Source of the DNA: Limanda limanda
Taxonomy: Eukaryota > Chordata > Actinopteri > Pleuronectiformes > Pleuronectidae
NCBI RefSeq assembly: GCF_963576545.1
Contig: NC_083649.1
Coordinates: 3,456,906 to 3,520,905, forward strand
DNA length: 64,000 nucleotides
Direction of reading: 5' to 3'
The notes under the pieces are model-generated. The model saw only the letters and a list, made by a program, of their open reading frames with translations, was not told where the DNA came from and made no database searches. Shown piece by piece: positions 32,018 through 44,300 of this stretch. The position numbers and the translations under genes are program-made. Positions within the stretch are counted from its first letter, which is position 1; every line of letters begins with the position of its first letter.

Positions 32018-32826
32018 ATATATGAGAAGATCCGAACTCGGTTTTATTCAATCAAGTATTTATTTAGGAAGCAATGAACAGGTATGGATCAGCAAAGCAA
32101 TGGACAATTATCACAGCCCATGCTAATTAAGTTAGCAATAGGAAGTCAACAATGGCCCCGGACACAAGGGGTTTAATATATTTATAATAGTAGATATTGG
32201 TTCTTCCTCCTCGGAAGGGGACAAGGAGCCCCTCCCAAGGCCTTGACACAGCTGAGGCTGTGAGGGCCAATGGTGTTTACATTTGGAGAAAAGATTATTA
32301 TGTTTCTGTTATATCGGCTGTACGTTCTGTTTATACAGACATTCAAAACAACTAAATCAAATCAAGGCAACAACAACGTGACGCACATACATTCTAATTT
32401 GTAGATTCAACACTAGGAAAGAAAAGGTTATTATTAATCATTTGTGTGAAGGCATAATATCTGACCCAAACTGTTCATGTCCCCCCCCCCTTTCTTTATT
32501 GCATAGAGTTCAGTCAGAGCCACACTAGCTAAAATATTGAAATCCTGACACTGGTCATGATACACCTGTGTATTGATTTTTGTGAAGATCGGTCAATGTG
32601 AACACGTTCCGGGGGTCTCGGGGGGGGGGGCACCGTTGAGCCATTTAGCGACGCCCATTGAAAATTCCTCCAGAATACGTAAATTTTCACCACTTTCTAA
32701 ATTTTGGTAAGAATTTGAGCCTGTTAAAGCCCTCAAAAAGCCTATTCATTTGCCTGAATAATAATAATTATCCTAACAATTTCAATAGGGCCTCACCTGA
32801 CCTTTCATGTCAGTGCTCGGGCCCTA
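32018..32826. repeat. Array spacer core and interspersed repeat (D-E unit)
   Basis: Counterpart of 26697-27486 without the solo LTR and LINE. This gives the uninterrupted target sequences CTAGCTCACTTG (31939 region) and TATCCTTATATATGAG (32010 region). A poly-G run near 32620 varies between units. Confidence 0.75.
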
Positions 32827-33135
32827 AATAAAGTATAAAGTATAAAGTATAAAACATACAATTTACAATATACAATATACAATAATCAATATAAAGTTTC
32901 AAATGTAACTGATAAAATATACAATATACAAAATACAATATACAAAATACAATATACAATATACAATATAAAGTATTAAATATAAAATTTTAAATGTAAA
33001 TGATACAATATACAATATACAATATACAAAATACAATATACAATAGAAACTATAAAATATAAAATGTAAAATATAAAATACGCAATATGCAATAAGCAAT
33101 AAGCAATAAGACATAAGCAATGCAAAATATAAATA
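32827..33135. repeat. AT-rich minisatellite
   Basis: Same ATACAAT/AAAGTAT composition as 27487-27775. Confidence 0.85.
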
Positions 33136-33139
33136 TATA

Positions 33140-33282
33140 TTTTAGATATCTATTTTATTTCAATTTTTTTGTCTGCTTTTAATACACTGAGCATTGTCAT
33201 AAGAGAGCCTGTGACCGAAGCATTTAATTGCAAGCGACTGCTTAATGTAATCGTTGTGTACGTGACAATAAACTCTTGAATC
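33140..33282 (+). repeat. LINE/SINE-like 3' tail
   Basis: Counterpart of 27776-27926. The following 33283-34153 is a short GT run (33430-33468) and the 3' flank of copy E, with a minus-strand AATAAA at 33687-33692. Confidence 0.5.
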
Positions 33283-34153
33283 TTGCTGTCGGTTGATCCT
33301 CTCAGTCTGGCTCGCTGTCCGCTGCGTTTCTTCGTCTAATAATTAATTAATAATAAACTGGTTCATGTATCAAAGACAATAAAAAAATAGAGAAAAGAAA
33401 CTCCACTGAGCAGCTGAAGAACAGCTTCACCTGAAACTGTGTGTTCGTGTGTGTGTGTGTGTGTGTGTTTAATTGCAGCACCTCTCCTCGATCCACGTCT
33501 GCAGCTTGTTGTTTGATTGATTGATTTAATTTAACTTATTTAAAAGTTAAAAGTAATGAATACATGTATATAACTCAATTTAAAAAACTGAAACTATCTG
33601 AGTGTTAAATCCTACTAAATTACAGATAATGCTATGTTTACATTTCAACTTAAAAAAGGTCAGAACTCTGTTTCTGTTTCATAGTTTTTATTATTATTTT
33701 ATAATATTAAAATCACATCAAGAGGCTGCTGTTGAATAAACACTTTTACAGACAGAATCATTTTGGCTTCATCACATCAAACAGACAAATGTTCATACAT
33801 GTTGGATTATTTCATATGTGAACAGACTTTATGTGATTAAACATGAATCATGTCTCGTGTGAGTTTTAACAAAGTTTGTTGAATGTGAACAATGATCAGC
33901 TGTTATTGATAAATGTGTTTTTATGTGGATCTTGATCAGTTTGCTCAACTTCATGAATCCACACAAAATCTAAATAAGAGAAAACATTTTCCATGAAAGT
34001 TAAAACCAAAGATAAAGATCAGAAAATAATGAATTATTTTTACACACGTGGAAAAGTCAAAGGAGAAATAAACAAAGCTTTACAATAACGAGTTTAACTT
34101 GTAAATTCAGCAGATTTCTCTTGAAGAAATAATGATGAATAAAATCTTTATCT

Positions 34154-35536
34154 CTAACGGCTCTGATCCAGCGTCACAGAGACTTTCACAGGTAACAGCT
34201 TCAAGGGATCTTTAATGCTAAAGGATGGAAACATCTTCTCAGTGAAAGTGTGATTGAAACTGTGAATGTGTTTGTTAGTATCAAGATCATAGAACGACAG
34301 TTTTCTTCTGTTCCAGTCCAGTTTCACTCTGATCCTCTGGATCTTCTGCACAGAGAGAACAGATGGTCCTGATGGTGAATCTGCTGTGTATTTACCTTCT
34401 TTGAACCATATTCCCCATAATCCAGACAGATCGCCTCCCTTCCTCTGGACAGACTCTGCTCTTACACCCAGTGTCCAGTCAGTACTGTCTCCAACCAGGA
34501 CGTCCCAGCTGTGAGTCCCTGAGTTAAAACCCTCAGAACCCAGGACTATGGCGTAATAATCAAACCTCTCTGGATTGTCAGGAAGCTTCTGTCTCGCTCC
34601 TAGTCTCGAACTGGTCAGATCTTCAGACAGGACGAGCCATGGATGAGCAGAGTTTGGGTCCAGAACCACAGGACAGTAGGAGACCTCGTCCTTCATCTTG
34701 TTCCAGATGTTGAAGCTCAGGTTGCCCAGATGTTTGGCCTCGTCTATCAGAGCTCCTGAGGCCAGCTGTGGATCATCCAGCAGGAGGCGCTGTTGGACTC
34801 GTTCCACTGCAGCCTTGTAGTTGAGCAGGAACGAGACGTCTTCAGCTCTCAGCTCGTCCTCTGTTGTTCTGATTGTGTCTGAAAGAGCCGTTATGTCTCT
34901 GCTCACAGACTCAATCTTCTCCTTCATCATCCGACTCTTCTGCTCATCTTCCTCCCTCAGTGTAGCCATCCTGGCCTCCTCTTCCTTCTCCAGGAACTGA
35001 TGAAGCTTTTTAAACTGCTCCTTGATCAGCGTCTCTGTGAGTCCGGCCTGGACCTTAATGTGTTCTGCTGTTTGTTCAAACTCTGCTTTAACACGTTCAA
35101 AACACTGTAACTTCTCCTTCAAGGGCTCCAGAGTTTCCTGAAGCTGCTTCTTGTGTTGTTGTGCAGCTTCATCGATGGGTCTGATTCTGTGGCCCGTGTG
35201 TTTTTCTGAATCTCTGCAGACGAGACACACTGGCTGCTGATGGTCCAGACAGAAGAGTCTGAGTTTCTTTGAGTGCAGACTGCAGAGAGCATGTGAAGAG
35301 CTCTGATATCTCTCCTGTAAGAAGGTCTCACACAGGTTCTTTAACACCAGGTTACAAGGTGGTAAATCCTTTGAAGATCTTCTCTTACAAACTGGACACT
35401 CTTTTACTTCTTTGTCTTTCCACCAGCTCTTCACACAGTCTCTACAGAAGCTGTGGCTACATGACAGAACAACAGGATCTGTGAAGACATCATGGCAGAC
35501 GGGACAGCAGAGGTCCTCTTCTAATCTGGAAGCCAT
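34154..35536 (-). CDS. TRIM35-like E3 ligase, full domain set (copy E)
   Basis: 460 residues with complete RING (C11-C50), B-box2 (C85, H88, C96, H99, C104, C107, H113, H116), coiled coil and PRY-SPRY. It differs from copy C in predicted loop residues ([45 protein letters not shown]). The coding frame is intact. Its predicted 5'UTR intron is enlarged from 87 to 685 bp by a CACTA-like transposon, and its upstream flank shares the 194-bp insert with copy C. The poly(A) signal lies 462 nt downstream. Whether the intron is still spliced cleanly is unknown. Confidence 0.92.
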   Translation of the reverse strand: MASRLEEDLCCPVCHDVFTDPVVLSCSHSFCRDCVKSWWKDKEVKECPVCKRRSSKDLPPCNLVLKNLCETFLQERYQSSSHALCSLHSKKLRLFCLDHQQPVCLVCRDSEKHTGHRIRPIDEAAQQHKKQLQETLEPLKEKLQCFERVKAEFEQTAEHIKVQAGLTETLIKEQFKKLHQFLEKEEEARMATLREEDEQKSRMMKEKIESVSRDITALSDTIRTTEDELRAEDVSFLLNYKAAVERVQQRLLLDDPQLASGALIDEAKHLGNLSFNIWNKMKDEVSYCPVVLDPNSAHPWLVLSEDLTSSRLGARQKLPDNPERFDYYAIVLGSEGFNSGTHSWDVLVGDSTDWTLGVRAESVQRKGGDLSGLWGIWFKEGKYTADSPSGPSVLSVQKIQRIRVKLDWNRRKLSFYDLDTNKHIHSFNHTFTEKMFPSFSIKDPLKLLPVKVSVTLDQSR

Positions 35537-35553
35537 TGAGTCTCCAGGTGAAG

Positions 35554-36238
35554 CTGAAAACAGACAGTCAGTCAGTCACTGCGGTTACATGTGTCCGATT
35601 GAAACCCGATTTCTGGCGTTGTTGGGTTTCAATCGAAGATCCATTTCATGTAACTCCACAAATCTAGATTTCTTGTGTCAGACTGAAGACGGATAACCTC
35701 CCCCAGATAAGTACATCGGATTTGGCTGTATATCGGACAACGCACGCATGTAACTCTGGAAGCTAGACAACAACTGGAGATGCTGTCTTTGCGCATGCTT
35801 GAGATCCTGCGCCCCCCTCCCTCCCTGGCCGTGACCCGGAAATGCGCCGTTCGCATTGGCAGTACTCCTAGAGTAAACATGCACAACATCATGTAGAGGT
35901 ACGTAGCTTCACTTTGCTCTCCGTTCGTCATCTTTCTCGCAGGCTGTTGTTGTTTTTTGTTGGTAGTGGTGACGAGGTCAAGCGGAAATGGCTGTATTAC
36001 CACTAGCTGTAATGAAAACAGCGCCACCTATCGTAGCGGGGTATGAAATGCTTTCGGACAAGAGTCGGATTTCTCAGTGCCATGTACCCTGAGATAGAGC
36101 AGTTAACCCCCATGGATAGAGAAACCGGGCTTCAGCCGAAATCGGGTTTATGCCATCATGTAAACGTAGTGAGTCACAGCTCCATGAACTTCACTGAGGT
36201 TCACTTCCCCTCTGAGTCGAGCTGTTTGTTAAACTCAC
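35554..36238 (-). other. Predicted 5'UTR intron of copy E, enlarged to 685 bp
   Basis: Same acceptor and GTGAGT donor as in the other copies, but the interval contains a 595-bp transposon plus a 3-bp duplication. Confidence 0.55.
35577..36171. mobile_element. CACTA/EnSpm-like non-autonomous element, 595 bp
   Basis: The ends CACTGCGGTTACATG and, inverted, CACTACGTTTACATG continue into AAACCCGATTT on both sides. A 3-bp duplication AGT flanks it (35574-35576 and 36172-36174); the empty site reads CAGTCAGTCACAGC in other copies. CACT-starting inverted repeats with a 3-bp duplication fit the CACTA superfamily. No transposase is seen; the 132-codon frame inside is not recognised. Confidence 0.75.
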
Positions 36239-36421
36239 GGTCAGTGTGTGGAGCGTCGGCAGGTTGTAGCTTCACTCTTCTCTCCTGTAGCTGGACTCAC
36301 TCAGGACGTCTGGTCTGGTTTGGTTTAGTTTGGTTTGGAAGGTGAATGTGATCGTCTGGTTTTCAGCCTGCGTCTCTTCAGGAAGGAACGGATGCTTCCT
36401 GGTTTCTCAGGTGTGTCAGGA

Positions 36422-36615
36422 GAGGGTGGAGCTTGAGATGCTGGATGATAAAACATGTAAAACCTGAAACAATTGTACAAGCATCTCTGCTGCCAGTACA
36501 AACTCTGCCACTCCCTTATGGACTGCACTCTAACACTTTAACTCTTAACTGCCTGATTCATCTGCCTGTGTAATATCAACGGTTCATGTGCAATACATTC
36601 ACTGTTTATATTCTG
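36422..36615. mobile_element. 194-bp insert in upstream flank of copy E
   Basis: Same insert, site and 11-bp GTGTGTCAGGA duplication (36411-36421 and 36616-36626) as at 18266-18459 in copy C. The two flanks therefore descend from one insertion event. Confidence 0.5.
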
Positions 36616-36844
36616 GTGTGTCAGGACACGATTGTAAAAAGTAACTCAAGCCTTTGATTTGATAACTGGTGAAAAGTCATTTGGCAGCAACAAGCTCACA
36701 CAGACAAGAGACTTGGTTGTAAAATAGCTGCTTGAATGTGTTTGTGATCCCCCCCCCCCCCGAGCTGAGCCCAGCCACCGGAGAGAGAAAACCAACTTCT
36801 CCATCCACAACCATTGTCATGTCTTTTATTTATTTATCTACATG

Positions 36845-36846
<2 letters not shown>

Positions 36847-36882
<36 letters not shown>
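36847..36882. repeat. (CT)n microsatellite, short allele
   Basis: Only about 36 bp, against about 95-128 bp in other units. Confidence 0.9.
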
Positions 36883-36883
<1 letters not shown>

Positions 36884-37076
36884 AGTGTGTGTGGGCAGAT
36901 TTGAGGTTTTTCAATGAAATCCTCCTTTCAGAACGAATGTACAGCCGTGAGTGTGTCTGTGTGTGTTGTTTGTGTGTGTGTGTGTATGTGGGGGGGAGGA
37001 GAGGGGGGCAGACTCAAGGAGAGAGTGTGCTGCAGCTTCATCGGCACAGCTGATAGCGTGTTTGTAAAATAAAAGC

Positions 37077-37320
37077 ATCTGTCTGTCTGTCTATCTATCT
37101 ATTATCTATCTATTATCTATCTAATATCTAATATTTAATATCTTTCTTTTATCTATTTATTATCTATGTAATATCTAATATCTATCTATTATCTATTTAT
37201 TATCTATCTAATATCTAATATTTAATATCTATCTATTATCTATGTAATATCTAATATCTATCTATTATCTATTTATTATCTATCTAATATCTAATATCTA
37301 TCTATTATCTATCTATCTAA
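37077..37320. repeat. TATC/TAATATC-type microsatellite, expanded
   Basis: About 244 bp of TATC, TATTTATTATC and TAATATC units in a roughly repeated higher order. Confidence 0.85.
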
Positions 37321-37356
37321 CTTCTCTGTAAGCCTTGGCCTCTCCTCTTGTTCTCC

Positions 37357-37501
37357 CCTATAGGTTTGTGGTGTCTCCCAAGGCTCTACTTTGGGTTCCC
37401 TCTTATTTCCCACATATGTTTGGCCCCTGGGGTAAATCCTGTGTAGTCATGAGATCTCTTTCCGTGTTGTACGGTTGGCTGATGATTTTCAGCTGATATT
37501 T
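37357..37501 (+). pseudogene. Decayed LINE reverse-transcriptase fragment
   Basis: Counterpart of 31297-31441 with the GVSQGS and ADDFQL boxes and in-frame stops. Confidence 0.75.
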
Positions 37502-37691
37502 ATCTGATATAATACCATAATGCTGATGCAGCTGAAAATAATGATATCAACAGACTTGTGCAGAAGAGTGGTGACAGTTGATGTCACGTATAGTGCGATA
37601 CACATCCCTCAGGAGTACTTTGAGTAGAGATACACAGGTTGTGTGTTATAGTGGCAGCAGCATGTACTCAGTCATTTGGTGACATTCATGA

Positions 37692-38168
37692 TGTGACTCC
37701 CTCCCAAGCACATTCAGACAGCAAATGGTTTTCTTCTACGGGTCTTTAATGAAGACTTGTTCTCCACATCAAACCGTGAAAACTGGGTAATACACAGTAA
37801 CAAACACATAACATACAACGTTAGACAGTTAACAACACAGTATCAATGATTACAATCAAACTTAAAGTAAATGACAAACAGACAAAAATACCTCGTTGGC
37901 TGCATGCACTGAAAAGGAATCTTCTTAACTTCTAAGAAGTCTTAAACATGTGTGGGACCACCTCAGCTTGCTTCCCTGTGTGTCACCACCTCTGCTTCCT
38001 TCTCTGGCTCTCTCCCTCTCCCAGGAAGCTCCGCCTCTTACAAGCAGCTCAGCCAAGGCTTCAAAATAAAAGCCTTTACTCTAATGTCACAATAATGCTA
38101 TATACAAGAAACAAAATAAACATTAGAAAACCTTTACAACATAAAGCAATACAGTGGCAACAGTTACA
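37692..38168 (-). repeat. 3' LTR of BEL/Pao element
   Basis: 477 bp; on the plus strand it reads TGTGACTCCC to CAGTTACA. The interval 38169-38338 between it and the stop codon is non-coding. Confidence 0.92.
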
Positions 38169-38338
38169 CTCCCACCAAATCACAAAACCTTACTCTGAGA
38201 TTTCCTCATACATACTGACTGTTGCAGTTAAAGTCTTTGACCTTAAAACATTACACATCTGACATTAACCATTACATATGGAATGCAAAGATAAAACATT
38301 AAACTTCTTCCATAGAATGAAGATAAACATTAGACATA

Positions 38339-41300
38339 TTAAACTGGGTCTGCTTCAAGCAGAGTAACCAACTTATGTACAGGTCTTTCCAAGAAAACTG
38401 TCTTAGTAGTGGATTTACCCTTTTCGTTAAATGTGGTGTCACTAACTAACAAACTGACCTTTCTCACCCTGTCATCTGACCCTGGATAAACTGCTGTTAT
38501 TCTGGCCAGCTTCCATTCATTACGTGGGGCTTGATCATCCTTTAAAAGCACAATGTCGTTTACTTTTAGGTTTCTTCTGTTCTTCTGCCACTTTTGTCTT
38601 GGTTGTAAACTCAAAAGATATTCTTTTCTCCATCGAATCCAAAATTCATTGGCTAGATATTGAACTCGACGCCACCTCTTTTGAAGATAAAGATCTTCCT
38701 TGATAAACTGTCCAGGTGGGGGAAGAATGATGGTGGACTTCATTGTAAGAATATGATTTGGAGTCAAAGGTTCAGGTGAGGATGGGTCATTCAAGTGTTC
38801 AACGGTAAGTGGTCTGCTATTAATGATCGCCATCACTTCATATAGAAAAGTTCTGAGAGATGAGCTATCAAGTCTTTGTGCTGACTGGTCAAGAATGGCA
38901 GTGAGAACACTTCTTATAGTTCTAATTTGCCTCTCCCAGACGCCACCCATATGACTTGCCGCTGGAGGATTCATCAGAAATTCACATCCTAGAGCCTTTA
39001 CTCTGTCTTCATCCATTCCTTTCATGAGTTCTGCAAACTCTCTTCTTGCACCAATGAAATTGGTTCCTTGGTCACTTCGAAGTTGACGAACATTTCCTCT
39101 TATAGCAATGAATGCTCTTAAGGCATTTATGAACGCATCAGTCGTCATGTCATCAAGCATCTCTATATGTATAGCTCTTGAACATAGACAGGTTAGTAAA
39201 AGTCCATACCTTTTAATGTCTTTTCTTCCTTCTTTAACATGGATTGGACCAAAGCAGTCGATGCCAGTGTAGGTGAACGGAGGACTTGTTTCCATTCTAT
39301 CTTCAGTTAAGTTACCCATTTTCTGTTCTTCAGTACATCTTCTGTACTTTCGACACTTGACACATTTGAAGATGTGTGACGACACTGCACTGCTGCATCC
39401 CAGGATCCACAATCCATTAGCTCGCAGTTCGTTAACAGTCATTCCACGTCCCTGGTGATGAACTCTTTCATGGAAGTGCTTGATAATTAAGTCTGATATG
39501 TGACTGTTTCTTGGAAGTATTGCTGGATGCTTCACATATGGGTGTAACGTAGCTTGACTTAAACGTCCTCCCACTCTTAGGTTCCCTTCTTCATCCAAAA
39601 ATGGACATAACTTGTACAGCTTGCTGTGCTTTGTCTTACAGATCACTTTCTTCACTTTCAAGCTCTTTATCTCATCTGGGAACGCTTCTTCTTGGACCAA
39701 CTTAATGATAGCAATTTCTGCTTCTTTCCTTTCTTCCAAGCTTGTACTTTCATTGGTTCTTTGCTTGTCAGCTTTGTGTTCTTTAACTCGTCGTTTCAAT
39801 CTGGCAACTGCTTGCACTACCCTTGACCAGTCAGAAAACTTCTCAAGGCGGTCTAAAAATGATCTGTTTTCCCTTGCCTTAGTACTCAACACAAGAGCCT
39901 TGCGGAGCTCAGGATCATCTTCCTTAACTTCTTCCACCTTGCGCGCTCTGTCAGGTAGGTCCTTTTGCCAAAGAAACTTCGGTCCGCTGAACCAATTGGA
40001 GTTCTTGAGTTGCTCTGCAGTCAATCCTCGGGACGCATGGTCGGCCGGATTATCCTCAGATGCAACGTGGAACCATTGTTCAGGCTTTGTACTTGACTTG
40101 ATTCTTTGTATGCGGTTGGCTACAAACACTTGAAATCTTCTTGCATCGTTGTTTATGTAGCCGAGGACTACTGTAGAGTCCGTCCAAAAGTATTCTTGCA
40201 GGTCTTGGATTTCCAATTCATTGCGGAGCATGTCACTGGTGCGGACTGCAACTACTGCTGCACTGAGCTCCAGTCTTGGTATTGTTGTCACTTTGGTTGG
40301 TGAGACTCTTGATTTTCCCATTAATAGCGAGCAATGGACATCGTTGGACTCATTGATGACTCGCAGGTAAGTACACTCACCATATCCAGAGGTGCTTGCA
40401 TCGGAAAAATTATGAAGTTCATAACTCTTAATGTTGCCAAAACTTGAAGGTAAGTAGCATCTTTTGATTTCCATTTCAGCTAGATTGGGTAGGTCTCTGA
40501 TCCAGGACTCCCACTGGGGCTTTAGGTTTGCTGGAATTTCATCATCCCAGCCAATCTTTTCTCTGCACATTTGTTGAAGAATTTGTTTCCCAACAAGGAC
40601 AAAAGGTGCCATGAATCCCAATGGATCATACACCGAGGCTACTGTAGAGAGCACACCTCTTCTGGTCAGTGGATTGGACTTTACTTGAACTCTGAATCTG
40701 AATGAATCAGAAGTGATGCACCATTCAACTCCAAGCACTCTCTCCATATGAGGTAAGCTCAAGGCCATGTCTTGCTCTTTAATTGTGGCACGTTCTTCTT
40801 CTGGGATGGATGCCATCACATTCTCGTCATTGGAGACAAACTTGTGGAGTCTTAGCTTGCCAGCGGAGCAAAGTTCTCTTGATTCCTTGACGAGCTGGAT
40901 GGCTTCCCTCTCAGTATGAACACTTGCCAGCCCATCGTCTACGTAGAAATTTCTTTGTATGAAGTGGATCGTGTCTTCACTGTACAAACCCTGCCCTTGT
41001 GCCGCCAGATGTTTCAGGCCAAAGTTGGCACAGCCGGGAGACGAAGCCGCTCCAAACAGATGGACTTTCATTCTGTAGGTTGAGGGTGTGGTTTCCAGAT
41101 TGCCATACTCCCACCATAGGAATCGTAAGTAATCCTGGTCTTCTTTTTTCACATGAAACTGATGGAACATCCTTTCAATGTCACACATCACTGCGATGGA
41201 GCCTTTTCGGAATCTACACAGGACACCCACTAACATGTTTGTCAGGTCAGGTCCGGTGAGTAGATGATCGTTAAGAGATGTTTCTTGAAATTTGGCAGAA

Positions 41301-44300
41301 CAGTCAAATACCACGCGAATTTTCCCTGGTTTTTGCGGATGATAAACTCCATGGTGTGGAATATACCAAGCCGGGCTGTGGTCAATTTCCTCTTCAGGGA
41401 CTTTCTCTGCATCGCCACATGAAATTATGTCGTTCATGAAGTTCACGTAATCTTTGTAGTATGCTTCATTCTTGTTTAGCCTCTTTTGAAGACAATTAAG
41501 ACGATGTGTTGCACATATCTTGTTGTTCGGTAGTTTTGGTCTTTCCTGTTTGAACGGTAATGGCATTTCGTAGTGCCCATCATCCTTTTGTGTGATGTTT
41601 TCTCTTATCATTGACAGGAACTTGAGATCATCTTGAGACACAGGATCCTCTTCTCCAACTCTTTCTGAGAAGTCTGATTCAAGGACCTTAAGGATGTCTG
41701 AGGGGGTGATTTCTTTGACTTTGGTTCTATTCACATAGTGTACTTCACTTTTCAGACTGACTGAGGGGTTAACTCCTGGTGTCACTTGCCTCACTACTAT
41801 GCGATGGCTGATTCCGATAGCATCTCCATAATCTACACAGGCATTCCCATGGCCGACAATGCTCCACCCAAGGTCTGTGCGCTGTGCATAGGGTTCATTT
41901 TCTTCGCCAGACACAACTTCTCGTGGGAGTAAGGCTTGCGAGCAGTTGTACCCAATGAGCAGACCTACTTCACAGTCTTGTAAAGGTGCCACATTATCTT
42001 GGAGGTGTTCTAGATGGGACCAAGCTTTGGCAGTTTTAGCTGTTGGAATGTGAGTTCTGTTGGCGGGAATAAAGTCACGTGTGTAGGTTGGTGGTAAATA
42101 GACCTTCTTGTAGGAGTAAAAGCCACGGACTTGAAGGTTGTTTACTCTCTGAGAGCTTACCAGTGTTGTTCTTGAAGTCATAGTAGAGAGTTTTAACTTG
42201 ACTTGCTCTTTGTCGGCCTCCAAAGCATTAGCTACTTCACTGAGAACAAAGGTCGTGTCACTTTGTGAATCCAAAAGAGCGTATGTAAGTACTTCTTTTG
42301 ATGGTTGAGCGGCAGATGACAGCCAGACAGGAATTATTGCAGATGTTTGTTTCTTAGTATCCTCAAGGATTACTCTATTTGAAGTAGCTACTGCAATTGT
42401 TTCACGTTGTGTTGCTTGGGGCCTTTCCCTACTCCATTCCTGCCTTGTAGTTGACCTGTCTTGACTTGGACTTTGTGTGACTTGTGGTGCTCTTTGTTGG
42501 CTTTTGTCTCTCTCTTCATGCAGACAAGTAGGATGGCGCCTGTTGCATGTGTCGCAAACGCTCCTTTTGTTGCAACTCTTTGAGAGGTGACCGGGCCTAA
42601 GGCAACCGAAGCACAGCCTTTCAGCTTGGACAAACTTGACTCTATCTGAGACGGCCTTTTCCACAAACTTCCTGCATTTGAGCAAAGTGTGCCCAGTTTT
42701 CTTACAGAAAGTGCAGCTTTTCACACTGTCTTCATTGGAGCTTGTAGTCAGTGTCTTTGCGTTAACACTTTGATATCTTTGTTGTTTTGGCTTTTCAATT
42801 TCACCTTGTTTCAGTGACTGCAATGATGTAAGTGGGTTACAAGCAATTTTCACTTCTCTTATCAGAAATTTGACAAACTGACTAAATGAGGGGAACTCGC
42901 TGCTTTTCTCTTCAGCTTCTATGACTTTCCGATTCCATCTTGCAGTTAGCCAGTCAGGTAACTTTAACAGTATTTTTCTGTTTTCATTGCAGTCGTTTAG
43001 AATCTCCAATGCTTTGATGTGGACCATTGTGGCCTCGCAACTTCTGAGAAAATCAACAAACTCTCTGAGCTCAAAGCTCTCCCTAGTGCCGATCCTGGGC
43101 CATGCTTGGAGTTTGTCTCTGTATGCCTTTGCAACTGTAAATGGGTTTCCATATCTTTCCTCCAAAATCTCCCATGCAGACACATAGGCAGATTCAGTCC
43201 CAAGTAGGAAATAGCCATCCAGTGCACTCTTGGCTTGTCCACTTACATATCTACGGAGGTAGTATATCTTCTCCTTATCTTGAATATTCTTCTGGTCTAT
43301 CAGAGTTTGGAAAGAAAGCTTCCAGTCACTGTATTTCAATGGATTGCCACTGAATACTGAAGGTTCAGGAACTGGGATTCTGTTGGCACTTAAAGCATCT
43401 GCCAGGACCTTGACAAGCTCTGTTGTGCTTTCACTTGTGGAGGTTGTGACGGCTTGAGGGGCAGGAAACACAGGCAGGGACAGGTGTCTTGTGGGGCTCC
43501 ACAGCTGGTTATCTGCAACCAACCCATGGCCTAGGATGTCTTTTGGTTCTTGGTTGTACACCTGCATTCTCGCTCTTGCTGCACTGAGCTCCTTCATGGC
43601 CTCCAAATGCTGTATTCTTCTCCGTCTTTCCTCAAGAGTTCTTTGCATAGCTGTGTGCTCTTCTTCCAGTTCAGCTTTCATTTTAGCGTCCTCGTCTTCT
43701 CTCTTTATTCTTCTCTTCACCTCTTCTGCTTCTTGCTCTAATCTACGCTTTAGAGCGGCGGCCTCTTGAGCAGCAATCTTCTTTTTAACCTCTGCTTCCA
43801 GGCGCTGTATTTCCAATTGTTCTCTTTCTTGTTCTTGCAACACTTCCAGAACAGCTTGGCTTGCAGCAGCGTCGGCGGCAGCTTCTTGATGTTTCACAGA
43901 AGACCTGTTTGAATGCTCTGAGGCGCTCTTTGAGATAGAGGAGCTGCTTCTTGATTCACTCGTGCTTGAGTTCCAAAGAGAGCTTGCATTTGGCCAATCT
44001 TGTTCTTCTCTCTCTGGCGTCTTCCCACTCAGACGACTTGAGGCTTTGGACACGACGAAGTTAGAAATCTCTACACACCAATCCACTCTTCGACGCATGT
44101 CATGGTCTGGTGTTGTGACTCCGCGCAGCTCTTCATAAACACTCTGGACGTCTGCACAAAGGCCTCTGGTGTCACCGATGATATCATGAAGCAGACTGTC
44201 TGCTAATGGCTCTGATGATTGTGATAATGGCTGCTTAGCGGATTTAACTTGTGTTCTCCATTTTCGATAAATGTAGTTAAATCTTTGTTGCAGTAGTTTA

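Noticed and set aside
35629..36027. 132-codon minus-strand frame inside the CACTA-like element
   Set aside because: No transposase motif and only this copy is available; likely chance.
37948..38262. Frames inside the BEL LTRs (also 45286-45594)
   Set aside because: LTR sequence, not coding; the frame is carried by both LTRs.
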